Origin: CAZBSE01 sp964610385
GTDB lineage: Bacteria; Actinomycetota; Humimicrobiia; Humimicrobiales; Humimicrobiaceae
Direction: 5' to 3'
Assembly: GCA_964610385.1 (NCBI GenBank)
Contig: CAZSXW010000005.1
Location: 93,814-157,813, forward strand
DNA: 64,000 nucleotides
The notes under the pieces were generated by a model that worked only from the letters and a program-made list of their open reading frames with translations, did no database searches and was not told where the DNA came from. Made by a program: the position numbers and the translations under genes. Below are positions 1-8,131 of this stretch, piece by piece; the stretch's first letter is position 1; each line of letters opens with the position of its first letter.

Positions 1-1
1 G

Positions 2-364
2 ACTATTAATGCGCTGGCAGCTGCTAAGGAGGTCATAATACCAATACAATGTGAATACTATGCCCTGGAAGGGCTTGGTCAGCTTTTAAGCACCATAGAC
101 CTGGTTAAAAAAAATTTGAATGATAAATTGATGATAAAGGGAGCTATAATGACCATGTATGATTCGAGATTGAAACTGGCAGGGCAGGTTATTGAAGAGG
201 TAAAGAAGTTTTTTTCGGAAAGGGTTTATAAGACAATTATTCCAAGAAATGTAAGACTCAGCGAAGCTCCTAGTTATGGTAAGCCCATAATGGAATATGA
301 TCCTGATTGTAAGGGAGCAGAGGCTTACAGCAATTTTACAAAGGAAGTGATAAAAAATGGCTAA
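2..364 (+). CDS. parA: ParA/Soj chromosome-partitioning ATPase, C-terminal part (5' end outside window)
   Basis: The open frame runs in from the left edge, so only about 120 C-terminal residues are present. The stretch I-P-I-Q-C-E-Y-Y-A-L-E-G-L at residues 13-25 of the visible part is the hallmark of Soj/ParA proteins, as is the later R-N-V-R-L-S-E-A-P-S segment followed by G-A-E-A-Y. The Walker A and B motifs lie upstream of the window. ParA is a deviant Walker ATPase that works with ParB on centromere-like parS sites in chromosome segregation. Its stop overlaps the parB start by 8 bases, so the two genes are translationally coupled. Confidence 0.93.
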   Translation, partial: TINALAAAKEVIIPIQCEYYALEGLGQLLSTIDLVKKNLNDKLMIKGAIMTMYDSRLKLAGQVIEEVKKFFSERVYKTIIPRNVRLSEAPSYGKPIMEYDPDCKGAEAYSNFTKEVIKNG

Positions 365-1214
365 GAGGGGTTTAGGAAGGGGGCTGAATGCATTGATCCC
401 GAGCATAGGTAAGCCCTCCGAAAGTGAATCAAATGCGATAGTTGAATTATCATTGGATTCGATTGTTCCCAATAGGAACCAGCCCAGGAATAATTTTAAT
501 GATAATTCATTAAATGATTTAGCTGAGTCCATAAAAGAATTTGGAGTAATACAACCGATTGTGGTCCGAAAGCTGGATAAAGAGGATAAATACGAGATAA
601 TTGTAGGGGAAAGAAGATACCGGGCTACAAAAAAGACCGGTATAAATACAATACCTTCTATAATAGTAAAAAATATTAATGATGCAGCTTCACTGGAAAT
701 GGCTTTGATTGAAAATCTACACAGGGATGATTTGAACCCTATGGAAAAGGCTTATACTTTTAAGCAGCTTATAGACGAATTTAAAATAACCCATGATAAA
801 CTTTCAAAGAGAATAGGAAAGAGCAGAGCGGCCATAACCAACTCACTAAGACTACTTTCCCTTCCTGTGGAAATACAGAAATTAATAAGTGAAGGAAAGT
901 TGAGTGAAGGGCACGCCAGGCCGCTGCTCGGAATAGAAGAAGAAAAAAGGATCAAAGTCGCAAATCTAATAGTTAAAAATGGCCTGAGTGTCAGGGATGT
1001 AGAAAAGATGGTAGAAAGAAGAAGAGGGCGTTCGGGTCCTGCTGCAGCAAAAAAAGTACTGCAGTTCAGCAAACTTCCAGAGATATCCAGGAAAATGTCC
1101 GAGTACCTTGGTGTCCCTGTAAGTATAACCATGGGGAGAAAAAAGGGAAAGATGGTAATAGAGTTCGGAACAGTAAAAGAATTGGAGAGGATTACGGGTA
1201 AAATCTTTGGTTAG
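357..1214 (+). CDS. parB: ParB/Spo0J chromosome-partitioning protein
   Basis: 285 residues, a normal Spo0J length. The N-terminus K-R-G-L-G-R-G-L-N-A-L-I is the conserved ParA-interaction stretch. The CTP/nucleotide-binding box G-E-R-R-Y-R-A is at 84-90 and the second ParB box E-N-L-H-R-D-D-L-N-P is at 119-128. The parS-binding helix-turn-helix is near 145-170, with the G-H-A-R motif at 185-188. The C-terminal dimerisation segment is intact. It overlaps parA by 8 bases. No obvious parS site was seen by eye in the window, although chromosomal parS sites are normally scattered near the origin. Confidence 0.95.
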   Translation: MAKRGLGRGLNALIPSIGKPSESESNAIVELSLDSIVPNRNQPRNNFNDNSLNDLAESIKEFGVIQPIVVRKLDKEDKYEIIVGERRYRATKKTGINTIPSIIVKNINDAASLEMALIENLHRDDLNPMEKAYTFKQLIDEFKITHDKLSKRIGKSRAAITNSLRLLSLPVEIQKLISEGKLSEGHARPLLGIEEEKRIKVANLIVKNGLSVRDVEKMVERRRGRSGPAAAKKVLQFSKLPEISRKMSEYLGVPVSITMGRKKGKMVIEFGTVKELERITGKIFG

Positions 1215-2079
1215 CAAACCTGACTGGCTAAAAAAAAAGATAAGTCTAAACAACTCAAACATCAAACAAGTAAGAAATCTGATAAAAAATTTTCATTTGA
1301 ATACTGTATGCCAGAGCGCAAAATGCCCAAATATATTTGAGTGTTTTAGTAATAAAACAGCAACTTTTATGATTATGGGAGAAATCTGTACAAGAAATTG
1401 CGGCTTTTGCGGTATAAGATCAGGAAAGCCCGATAAGCTGTCGCGGAATGAGCCTTACAGGATAGCAGAGGCGGTAAAAGAAGCAAAATTGAAATATGCG
1501 ATTATCACTTCAGTGACAAGGGACGATCTGAGTGACGGAGGAAGTCATCATTTTGCGGAGACCGTAAGAGCAATAAGAAAGTTAAATCCCTATGTGAGTA
1601 TAGAGTGCCTGATACCGGACTTTAAAGGAGACTTAGGCAGTTTGAAAGTTATTCTTGCCGAGGAATTGAATGTATTGGGTCATAATATGGAAACTGTCAG
1701 AAGAAACTATGGAAAGGTCAGGAGAAATTCAAGTTATGAAACATCGCTTAATATATTGAGATCGGCTAAAGATATAAGGCCTGATGTTTATATAAAGTCC
1801 GGGTTTATGCTTGGCCTCGGCGAGGATGGTAAGGAGGTAAAGCAGCTGCTCTCAGACCTAAAAAAAGCGGGCTGTGACATTGTGACTATTGGCCAGTATT
1901 TAAGACCATCGATTTCAAACCTTCCGGTACGCAGGTATTACAGACCGGAAGAGTTCGCCGAAGTAAAAGAAATTGCGGAAGGCTTTGATTTTAGATCAGT
2001 ATCAAGCGGCATATTTGTGAGATCATCATATCATGCAGCTGCTGTTATGAGAGAAATTTTAGGAAATGAAGACAACTAA
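1207..2079 (+). CDS. lipA: Lipoyl synthase, radical SAM
   Basis: 290 residues starting at TTG 1207, overlapping the parB stop by 8 bases, with a GGAGAGG-type ribosome site near 1184-1190. Both cluster motifs are visible: the auxiliary-cluster CX4CX5C cysteines at 35, 40 and 46, and the radical-SAM CX3CX2C cysteines at 61, 65 and 68. The LipA-specific C-terminal R-S-S-Y-H-A (272-277), which supplies the serine ligand of the auxiliary cluster, is intact. LipA inserts two sulfurs into octanoyl groups on lipoyl-dependent proteins such as GcvH or E2 subunits. No lipB or lplA lies in the window. Confidence 0.93.
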   Translation: MVSKPDWLKKKISLNNSNIKQVRNLIKNFHLNTVCQSAKCPNIFECFSNKTATFMIMGEICTRNCGFCGIRSGKPDKLSRNEPYRIAEAVKEAKLKYAIITSVTRDDLSDGGSHHFAETVRAIRKLNPYVSIECLIPDFKGDLGSLKVILAEELNVLGHNMETVRRNYGKVRRNSSYETSLNILRSAKDIRPDVYIKSGFMLGLGEDGKEVKQLLSDLKKAGCDIVTIGQYLRPSISNLPVRRYYRPEEFAEVKEIAEGFDFRSVSSGIFVRSSYHAAAVMREILGNEDN

Positions 2080-2137
2080 AAAAGCAGTAAAAAAATCCTT
2101 GATATTAATTGGTAGAGAAGGACTTGAAAGAGTTTCT

Positions 2138-2524
2138 ATGAAAGGTGCTTATTGTTTGTTGATTAACTGCGGAAGATCGCAGTCTATACAAATTGGGAAA
2201 CTTGGAGTTATCGACTTCGCCAGGGGATTTTACATGTATGTAGGTTCTGCATTAAATGGTATAGGGAGAAGGTTGTTGAGACATTTAAGAAATGAAAAAA
2301 ATAAGTTCTGGCACATTGATTATCTTCTGACAAACAGGTATGTGAATATTGAACAAGTGTACTACATTGAGTCTGATAAAAAGATAGAATGTCAAATTGC
2401 AGAAAAAGTGGGAACTATGGCAGAATCTGTAGAAGGTTTCGGATCATCTGACTGTAGATGCAGGAGTCATCTATTCTTTGTAGGTAACCGGAGAGCAGAG
2501 TGGAAAAATTTTTTATTTATTTAA
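2138..2524 (+). CDS. DUF123 / GIY-YIG-like (Uri family) protein
   Basis: The frame is open from ATG 2066, inside the end of lipA, but homology starts at ATG 2138 (M-K-G-A-Y), giving 128 residues. G-K-L-G near residue 19 and F-Y-M-Y-V-G-S-A just after it, followed by an H-I-D-Y-L segment and a cysteine-containing C-R-C-R-S-H-L motif, match DUF123. That family is found alone or fused to endonuclease III in archaea and is structurally related to GIY-YIG nucleases. The biochemical role is not known. It is probably co-transcribed with parAB-lipA. Choosing 2066 instead would add 24 basic residues with no family support. Confidence 0.7.
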   Translation: MKGAYCLLINCGRSQSIQIGKLGVIDFARGFYMYVGSALNGIGRRLLRHLRNEKNKFWHIDYLLTNRYVNIEQVYYIESDKKIECQIAEKVGTMAESVEGFGSSDCRCRSHLFFVGNRRAEWKNFLFI

Positions 2525-2595
2525 TATATGGTAGTATATTTTTTTGGATAGTATTTCAAAATAAATTAAAAATCATTTAACACGGAGGTATAAAA

Positions 2596-3513
2596 ATGAA
2601 GTTTATCCCCAAAATAATCATCGGGGTAGTTGTATTTGTAGTGGCGCTGTTATTGATTTTAAATAGTATAGTCATAGTTCAGGCTGGAAATGTAAGGGTA
2701 CTGACTCAGTTTGGAAGGACGATAGGGAGGACTTATAAGCCCGGCCTGCACGTTAAAGTACCATTTATGCAGAATACCGTAAATTACTCGACCAGGCAGG
2801 TTACCTACGAGACGAGCGACAACCCTGAGACCAGCCATGCACTTTACCCTGATTATGCAGTAGATACCACTTCTTCAGACGGTCAGCAGATAAAATTAAA
2901 GTATACCATAAGGTTTTCTATTGACGGTAAAAAAGCGGAATGGATATTGAATAATATTGGGACTATGGATGACCTGGTAGAGAAAGTTGTAAAAACTGAG
3001 GCAAGGTCGCTTTCAAGAAATATTCCTAAAAAATATACTGCTGCGCAGCTTTACTCAGAGCAGGTATTTGATGTACAGGAGGAGATAGGAAGTGCATTAG
3101 AGCCTATATTTACAGAAAACGGGATAATACTGGATGAATTCCTGCTCAGGAAGATTGATTTTACCGAAGAATATTTTAATGTCCTGGAGGAAAAGCAGAT
3201 CGCAGAGGAAAGGATCGTGGTGGAACAGAATATACTTGAACAGGAAAAGATAAAAAAAGAGCAGGTTATAATCCAGGCAGAAGCTGAAGCAAAGCAGATA
3301 GAGATAAAGGGAGAAGCACTCCGGGAATATCCTCAGATAATACAGCTTGAGTTCATCCAGAAACTATCACCAAATATCTCCTGGGGGATACTTCCTGAAT
3401 CAGGGGTAATCCCGTTTATTGATCTGAGCAAACTTCAGGGACAATTAGACAGTTCTTATGTATATACACCTGATATAGAAACTGAGAATGAAGCAGAGGC
3501 TCAAGAAGAATAA
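2596..3513 (+). CDS. Prohibitin-like SPFH membrane protein
   Basis: 305 residues, preceded by a strong CGGAGGT ribosome site at 2582-2588. One N-terminal membrane anchor (about 7-29) is followed by an SPFH domain (about 30-215) that opens with V-Q-A-G-N-V-R-V-L-T-Q-F-G. A charged helical region follows (about 205-255, alanine/glutamate-rich A-E-A-E-A-K), then an acidic tail. The architecture is closer to prohibitin/HflC than to the slipin encoded at 45933-46697. Such proteins form membrane-bound oligomeric cages that organise membrane domains and modulate membrane proteases. No protease partner such as FtsH is adjacent, so the local role is unclear. Confidence 0.85.
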   Translation: MKFIPKIIIGVVVFVVALLLILNSIVIVQAGNVRVLTQFGRTIGRTYKPGLHVKVPFMQNTVNYSTRQVTYETSDNPETSHALYPDYAVDTTSSDGQQIKLKYTIRFSIDGKKAEWILNNIGTMDDLVEKVVKTEARSLSRNIPKKYTAAQLYSEQVFDVQEEIGSALEPIFTENGIILDEFLLRKIDFTEEYFNVLEEKQIAEERIVVEQNILEQEKIKKEQVIIQAEAEAKQIEIKGEALREYPQIIQLEFIQKLSPNISWGILPESGVIPFIDLSKLQGQLDSSYVYTPDIETENEAEAQEE

Positions 3514-3694
3514 AACAGGCGAATTAGCAGGAGCTCAATAAGGGTATAAATTTATTCTACTCCTTGTGTATTAATACATGTATTATATAATTTTTATATA
3601 TAATTGTTTTGACTTTTTTTCATAATTATATTAATATTAGTATTACTTTATGATACTTTATTGTACTTTGAATGAATTTAAGGAAGGGATTAAA

Positions 3695-3883
3695 ATGCTT
3701 CCGAATCTATATAAAGTAAAAGAGGTAGCAAGAATACTGAAAGTCAAGCCGGTGACTATAAGAAGATGGTGTAAGTCAGGTTTGTTTAAAGCAAAAAAAG
3801 TAGGGAAAAGCTGGTATATTCCGGAAGACGAGCTTGTTTTATTTAGAAAAGAAGAAAAAGAAGTAAAGATAAAAGTGGTATGA
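3695..3883 (+). CDS. Small excisionase/MerR-like helix-turn-helix protein
   Basis: 62 residues from ATG 3695, chosen because AGGAAGGG at 3681-3688 sits directly upstream. An upstream in-frame ATG at 3650 lacks a ribosome site. Residues 5-52 form a winged-helix DNA-binding fold of the MerR/excisionase kind, with K-V-K-E-V-A-R-I-L-K-V followed by V-T-I-R-R-W and G-K-S-W-Y-I-P. The lysine-rich tail may add DNA affinity. Such stand-alone domains act as regulators or recombination directionality factors. No integrase is nearby, so a regulatory role is more likely. Confidence 0.75.
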   Translation: MLPNLYKVKEVARILKVKPVTIRRWCKSGLFKAKKVGKSWYIPEDELVLFRKEEKEVKIKVV

Positions 3884-3921
3884 TTTTATTATATCAAGCT
3901 TTACTAAAGAGATATTTTTTC

Positions 3922-4002
3922 GGGATTGAAGCAATTATGGAACTGAAAAGATACAGCGGGAGCCAGTTTGATCCCAATCTGGTCGGTATATTCATAAATT
4001 AA
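3922..4002 (+). pseudogene. Remnant of an HD-GYP domain C-terminus
   Basis: In frame with a TAA ending at 4002, the sequence reads E-A-I-M-E-L-K-R-Y-S-G-S-Q-F-D-P-N-L-V. This is the characteristic last stretch of HD-GYP phosphodiesterase domains (E-E-L-K-R-Y-S-G-x-Q-F-D-P). No start, HD motif or GYP motif precedes it. The rest of the interval 3884-4219 shows no recognisable coding sequence, so this looks like the decayed tail of a former signalling gene. A similar but longer relic lies at 10224-10726. Confidence 0.7.
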
Positions 4003-4219
4003 GTCCCAGGTACCATAGATGCAGATAAAAAGGTAGCCGTAGGATAATAATCGAAGAATTTATATTTCTATTTGAAATCATGTCCAGTTCACAATGGTCT
4101 TTTAATCCACAGTCTGTCTTAATTATTATTAACAAAATGCAATTAAAACCTTATAATTTTTATCAGAGGTTATCAATTAATTTAAAGATTTAATTTTTAG
4201 GTATCAGGCAGAGATCAAA

Positions 4220-4825
4220 TTGAACAATATAAAAATAAGGATTGCATCCTATATAGCAAAAGTAAGAGTATACAATAAAATAGCAGGCATCTCTAAAATC
4301 GTAAGGAGATATTTTGCGGTAAATGGTTTTGACGGAGTTATCACAAGTATCGGGATTCTCCTGGGCAATTATATTATAGGTATAACTGAGTATAAAAATG
4401 TCATAATAGCAGGTGTGGCGATATGCATCTCTCTTGGTGTTTCCGGAGTCTGGAGCGCTTATAATAGTGAAACAGCCGAGAGGAAAAGAGAGCTTGATGA
4501 TTTAGAAGAATCAACACTTTATGACCTTGATGAGACAATAATATCCCATGCACAGAAATTTGCTACAAAAGTCCTGGCTGCCGTAAACGGCCTATCACCT
4601 GTATTGATGGCGTTCATTCCCCTGACGCCGTTTCTTTTTGGAAGATTAATACCTATAAACATCTGTTACTACAGCGGTTTTGCCATTGCATTTTTAATAC
4701 TATTCGGAATAGGCTTATTTTTAGGAAAGATCTCCAGGAGCAACCTCATAGTCAGCGGTATAAAAATGCTGATTGCAGGAGGCTTTTGTGTCGTATTGAG
4801 CCTGCTGCTGAAATTTATTGAATAG
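4220..4825 (+). CDS. VIT/CCC1-family-like integral membrane protein
   Basis: 201 residues from TTG 4220; no ATG fits the family start. The early segment R-R-Y-F-A-V-N-G-F-D-G-V-I-T-S-I-G is the typical first transmembrane block of VIT1/CCC1 transporters, which have an aspartate in that helix. About five transmembrane helices are visible, with a charged glutamate-rich loop (about 90-115) between the second and third, where VIT proteins bind metals. The family moves Fe2+ or Mn2+ into compartments or out of the cell. The substrate cannot be read from sequence. It is isolated from its neighbours. Confidence 0.7.
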   Translation: MNNIKIRIASYIAKVRVYNKIAGISKIVRRYFAVNGFDGVITSIGILLGNYIIGITEYKNVIIAGVAICISLGVSGVWSAYNSETAERKRELDDLEESTLYDLDETIISHAQKFATKVLAAVNGLSPVLMAFIPLTPFLFGRLIPINICYYSGFAIAFLILFGIGLFLGKISRSNLIVSGIKMLIAGGFCVVLSLLLKFIE

Positions 4826-4880
4826 ATCCGAATGAATTACTACAAGCAAGGGCGGAGATTTATCAGTAACTGCCTTGATC

Positions 4881-6218
4881 TTAAAGTCTTGGAAGGTAAG
4901 AATCCAGTTCATATTTAGATACATGGATTCTATATCTATCCCATTCAATTTTTTTATTATCAATAAATTTATAAAATATATGATCTCCCAAAGTTTCTTT
5001 GACCAGATTGCTTTTTTCCATAAGTTTTATAGCTTCGTAAAGATTATCAGGAAGCATTTCTATTCCGGCTTCTTCTCTTCTTTTCAGGTCCAATTCATAT
5101 ATATTTTCTTCAATAGGTTCAGGGAGTTTATATTTATTTTTTATGCCTTCTAATCCTGCTGCCAGCATTACGCTGAAAGCAAGGTAAGGATTACAGGCAG
5201 GGTCGGGGCTTCTGAATTCAACCCTAGTGGCTTTTTCTTTATTTGGCTTATACATGGGTACTCTTACCAGAGTAGACCTGTTTCTTCTGGCCCAGGATAT
5301 ATAAACCGGAGCTTCATATCCAGGTACCAGTCTTTTATAGGAATTTACCCACTGATTAGTTACAGCTGTTATCTCTTTGCAATGTTTTAGTATTCCGGCA
5401 ATATATTGTTTGCCGGTGGGGGATAGATGATATTTATCATTAATATCAAAGAATGCATTCTTATCTCCCTTGAATAGTGACTGGTGGGTGTGCATCCCGC
5501 TCCCGTTTTCTCCGAATAACGGCTTAGGCATAAAAGTAGCATATACTCCGTGTTCGGTAGCGACTTCTTTAACGATGACCTTGTAAGTCATAACATTGTC
5601 TGCCATGGTTAGAGCGTCAGTATATCTGAGATCGATTTCATGTTGGGATGGAGCTACTTCATGATGCGAATATTCGACTCCGGTTCCCATGGCTTCAGTA
5701 TATAGTATGGTATCTCTTCTCAATGGTCCGGCTACGTCTAATGTGGTAAGATCAAAGTATCCGCCTTTATCCAAGATTTCAGGATCACCTTTATCACTTT
5801 TAAAATAAAAGTATTCAAGTTCCGGGCCGACATAGAAAGTGTACCCCATATCTTTTGCTCTCTTTAATGTCCTTTTCAGGACCCACCTGGGATCCCCTTT
5901 AAAGTGTGATCCGTTTGGCTCTAAAACATCACAGATCATCCTGGCAACACCTTGTTCTTGGGGTCTCCAGGGAAGTATCTGGAAAGTGCTGGGATCGGGC
6001 ATAGCAATTACATCACTCTCTTCTATTCTCGAATACCCTTCAATAGAAGATCCGTCGAATCCCATACCTTCCAATAGTGCACCCTCCAGTTCTTCAACGG
6101 TAATGGCAAAACTTTTTAAAAAGCCCTGAACATCCGTGAACCAGAGTCTTATAAATTTTATATTATTATCGTGAGCCTTTTTTAATACATATTCTTTCAT
6201 TTCATCAGCTTTTCCCAT
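4881..6218 (-). CDS. glnA: Glutamine synthetase type I (GSI-alpha-like)
   Basis: 445 residues with AAGGAGTGAT ribosome site just upstream of ATG 6218. It condenses glutamate and ammonia with ATP. G-M-G-F-D-G-S-S-I-E-G at 51-61 and the ATP-site N-G-S-G-M-H-T-H-Q-S at 238-247 are intact, as is the N-R-S-T/R-V-R region (313-319). The length and the C-terminal stretch N-I-Y-E-L followed by a G-I-x-x-L-P loop fit the feedback-inhibited alpha type rather than the adenylylated beta type, which is about 25 residues longer. It is the third gene of amtB-glnB-glnA, separated from glnB by 146 bases that may hold its own promoter. Confidence 0.95.
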   Translation of the reverse strand: MGKADEMKEYVLKKAHDNNIKFIRLWFTDVQGFLKSFAITVEELEGALLEGMGFDGSSIEGYSRIEESDVIAMPDPSTFQILPWRPQEQGVARMICDVLEPNGSHFKGDPRWVLKRTLKRAKDMGYTFYVGPELEYFYFKSDKGDPEILDKGGYFDLTTLDVAGPLRRDTILYTEAMGTGVEYSHHEVAPSQHEIDLRYTDALTMADNVMTYKVIVKEVATEHGVYATFMPKPLFGENGSGMHTHQSLFKGDKNAFFDINDKYHLSPTGKQYIAGILKHCKEITAVTNQWVNSYKRLVPGYEAPVYISWARRNRSTLVRVPMYKPNKEKATRVEFRSPDPACNPYLAFSVMLAAGLEGIKNKYKLPEPIEENIYELDLKRREEAGIEMLPDNLYEAIKLMEKSNLVKETLGDHIFYKFIDNKKIEWDRYRIHVSKYELDSYLPRL

Positions 6219-6294
6219 ATTATCACTCCTTTTAATTTATTATTTATTACTATGTTCTATTTTAATATTTAGGTAAATTTAGAAATTGGAGAAT

Positions 6295-6300
6295 ATTATA
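6295..6300 (-). promoter_or_regulatory. Possible -10 element for glnA
   Basis: Read on the minus strand this is a perfect TATAAT in the 146-base glnB-glnA gap, about 76 bases before the glnA start. No good -35 element lies 17 bases further upstream, so a separate glnA promoter is only a suggestion. Confidence 0.3.
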
Positions 6301-6364
6301 ACTTAATTTTTAAAAAAATTTACATAAAATATGTTAAATCTATGTTAAATATTTCTCCAGTCAC

Positions 6365-6706
6365 CTAGCCAATAGCCTCTTTCCCTTCTTCTCCAGTTCT
6401 AATCCTTATACATCTGGGAAGGTCCAGAACAAATATTTTGCCATCTCCGATATTTCCGGTGTAAGCCCCCTTTTTGATGGCCTCAATGGTTGGTTTGACA
6501 AAATCCTCATTTACCGCTATTTCCAGCCTTACTTTCTTTAATAGATTTACTTCATGTATGATCCCTCTGTAAGTTTCAGTATAACCCTTTTGCTGACCGC
6601 AGCCAAGTACGTTGGTTATGGTCATCTTATATATTTCATTATCAAATAATTCCTTTTTAACATCAGGAAGTTTATGCGGCTGGATCATTGCTATGATCAG
6701 TTTCAT
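6365..6706 (-). CDS. glnB: PII nitrogen-regulatory protein, GlnK/GlnB type
   Basis: 113 residues behind a very strong AAAGGAGGAT ribosome site. PII trimers sense ATP/ADP and 2-oxoglutarate and gate ammonium channels. The alignment to E. coli GlnB is gap-free over the first 60 residues. G-Q-Q-K-G-Y-T-E-T-Y-R-G at 37-48 is the B-loop/T-loop base and the C-loop region reads G-D-G-K-I-F-V-L (88-95). Residue 51, the uridylylated tyrosine in enterobacteria, is histidine here, and residue 49 (the cyanobacterial phosphoserine) is isoleucine. Known T-loop modifications are therefore impossible. It is coupled to amtB 45 bases upstream. Confidence 0.94.
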   Translation of the reverse strand: MKLIIAMIQPHKLPDVKKELFDNEIYKMTITNVLGCGQQKGYTETYRGIIHEVNLLKKVRLEIAVNEDFVKPTIEAIKKGAYTGNIGDGKIFVLDLPRCIRIRTGEEGKEAIG

Positions 6707-6750
6707 TTTTATATCCTCCTTTACTCTTTATTTTAGTTGTATGACAGTAT

Positions 6751-8010
6751 TTAATCATTTTGGAATATCTGGAACCCGCTGTATGCTTCCATACCATGTT
6801 CTTCAATATCGAGACCTTTGAGCTCTGCTTCTCTTGATACTCTAAGGCCTATAGTCTTTTTAATCACAAAGAATAATAGGAGCATCGTTCCAAAAGTCCA
6901 GGCGAATACACTTATTGCACCAGTAAACTGGGTGAGAAGCAGTTTGCCTCCACCGCCGAAGAACAATCCATTTACGCCTTCAAATCCGGCAAGGCTTGCA
7001 TATTCGGACTGTGCAAACAGGCCTACAAACAAAGTTCCGAAAAAACCGCATACGCCGTGAACGGATACTGCTCCTACAGGATCGTCTACCTTGAGTTTCT
7101 TATCCAGTACATCTACAGATATACTTACAATTATTCCGCAAAGTGCGCCTATTATTATAGCGCTTATCGGCGAGACGACGGCACATCCCGCGGTAATTCC
7201 CACCAATCCTGCAAGCGCTCCGTTTAAAGTCATAGAGGCATCAGGCTTCTTGTATCTTATCCAGGTAAAGAACATGGCAGACAGTGCACCCGAAGCGGCA
7301 GAAAGAGTAGTGGCTACAGTTATAGTTGCTATCGCAGGGCTGGTACCTGAAAGGGTGCTTCCTGGATTAAATCCGTACCATCCGAACCACAGGATAAATA
7401 CGCCTAGTGTGGCAAGCGGCATATTGTGGCCGGGAATGGCATTCGAACTTCCATCCTTGTTATACTTTCCAATTCTCGGACCTAGCATAATGGCACCTGC
7501 CAGACCGGCCCATCCTCCAACTGAGTGGACTACTGTAGAGCCGGCGAAATCAATCATGCCCATGTTTGCCAGCCATCCGCCTCCCCATATCCAGTGGCCG
7601 ACTACCGGATATACAAGTGCGGTAATAAATACTGAATAAATCAGGTAGTTTTTAAACTTGATTCTTTCGGCAACAGCTCCGGAGACGATGGTTGCTGCAG
7701 TGGCCGCGAATACTGCCTGGAATATCCAGAATGCGAAGCTCGAAGTATCCGACGTGTCCAGAATTCTAACTATAAAGTTATCGGTCCCTAAAAATCCGCC
7801 GGCATCACTTCCAAACATCAACCCGTAGCCGATCAGAAAAAATACGACACAGCCGATACAAACGTCAACTATGTTCTTCATGAGTATGTTTACCGAATTT
7901 TTAGCTCTTGTAAAGCCGGTTTCTACCATGGCAAAACCGGGCTGCATGAAGAATACCAGAAATGCAGCGACAAGTATCCATATCGTGTCCAGATTTGATG
8001 CTAGATCCAT
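6751..8010 (-). CDS. amtB: Ammonium transporter AmtB
   Basis: 419 residues with about eleven transmembrane helices. The family signature D-F-A-G-S-T-V-V-H-S-V-G-G-W-A-G is near 148-163 and contains the first pore histidine. V-H-G-V-C-G-F-F-G-T-L-F-V-G-L-F carries the second. The cytosolic C-terminal tail contains the conserved G-L-D-x-E-x-H-G-x-x-A-Y PII-interaction segment. Ribosome site AAGGAAGG precedes ATG 8010. It heads the amtB-glnB-glnA operon and is followed at once by its PII partner, the classical arrangement for PII-gated ammonium uptake. Confidence 0.95.
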   Translation of the reverse strand: MDLASNLDTIWILVAAFLVFFMQPGFAMVETGFTRAKNSVNILMKNIVDVCIGCVVFFLIGYGLMFGSDAGGFLGTDNFIVRILDTSDTSSFAFWIFQAVFAATAATIVSGAVAERIKFKNYLIYSVFITALVYPVVGHWIWGGGWLANMGMIDFAGSTVVHSVGGWAGLAGAIMLGPRIGKYNKDGSSNAIPGHNMPLATLGVFILWFGWYGFNPGSTLSGTSPAIATITVATTLSAASGALSAMFFTWIRYKKPDASMTLNGALAGLVGITAGCAVVSPISAIIIGALCGIIVSISVDVLDKKLKVDDPVGAVSVHGVCGFFGTLFVGLFAQSEYASLAGFEGVNGLFFGGGGKLLLTQFTGAISVFAWTFGTMLLLFFVIKKTIGLRVSREAELKGLDIEEHGMEAYSGFQIFQND

Positions 8011-8062
8011 TTTTTACCTTCCTTTGCTAAATTTATAATGAGATTTATTTTACAATCTGAAT

Positions 8063-8078
8063 TTTACCAGCAGGTAAA
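8063..8078. promoter_or_regulatory. Palindrome upstream of amtB, candidate operator
   Basis: TTTACC-AGCA-GGTAAA is a perfect 6-4-6 inverted repeat in the 121-base gap between the GlnR-like gene and amtB. The position, 53 bases before the amtB start, suits a regulator site. The GTAA half-sites loosely recall the GTnAC half-sites reported for actinobacterial GlnR, but this is a by-eye impression. Confidence 0.35.
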
Positions 8079-8131
8079 GCTTTTGTTAAAAGTGTATTAA
8101 ATATTAGGAAGGGCTATTGGTTAATTCAAGA

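Noticed and set aside
357..2079. parS site near parAB
   Set aside because: No sequence close to the 16-base parS palindrome was found by eye in the window.
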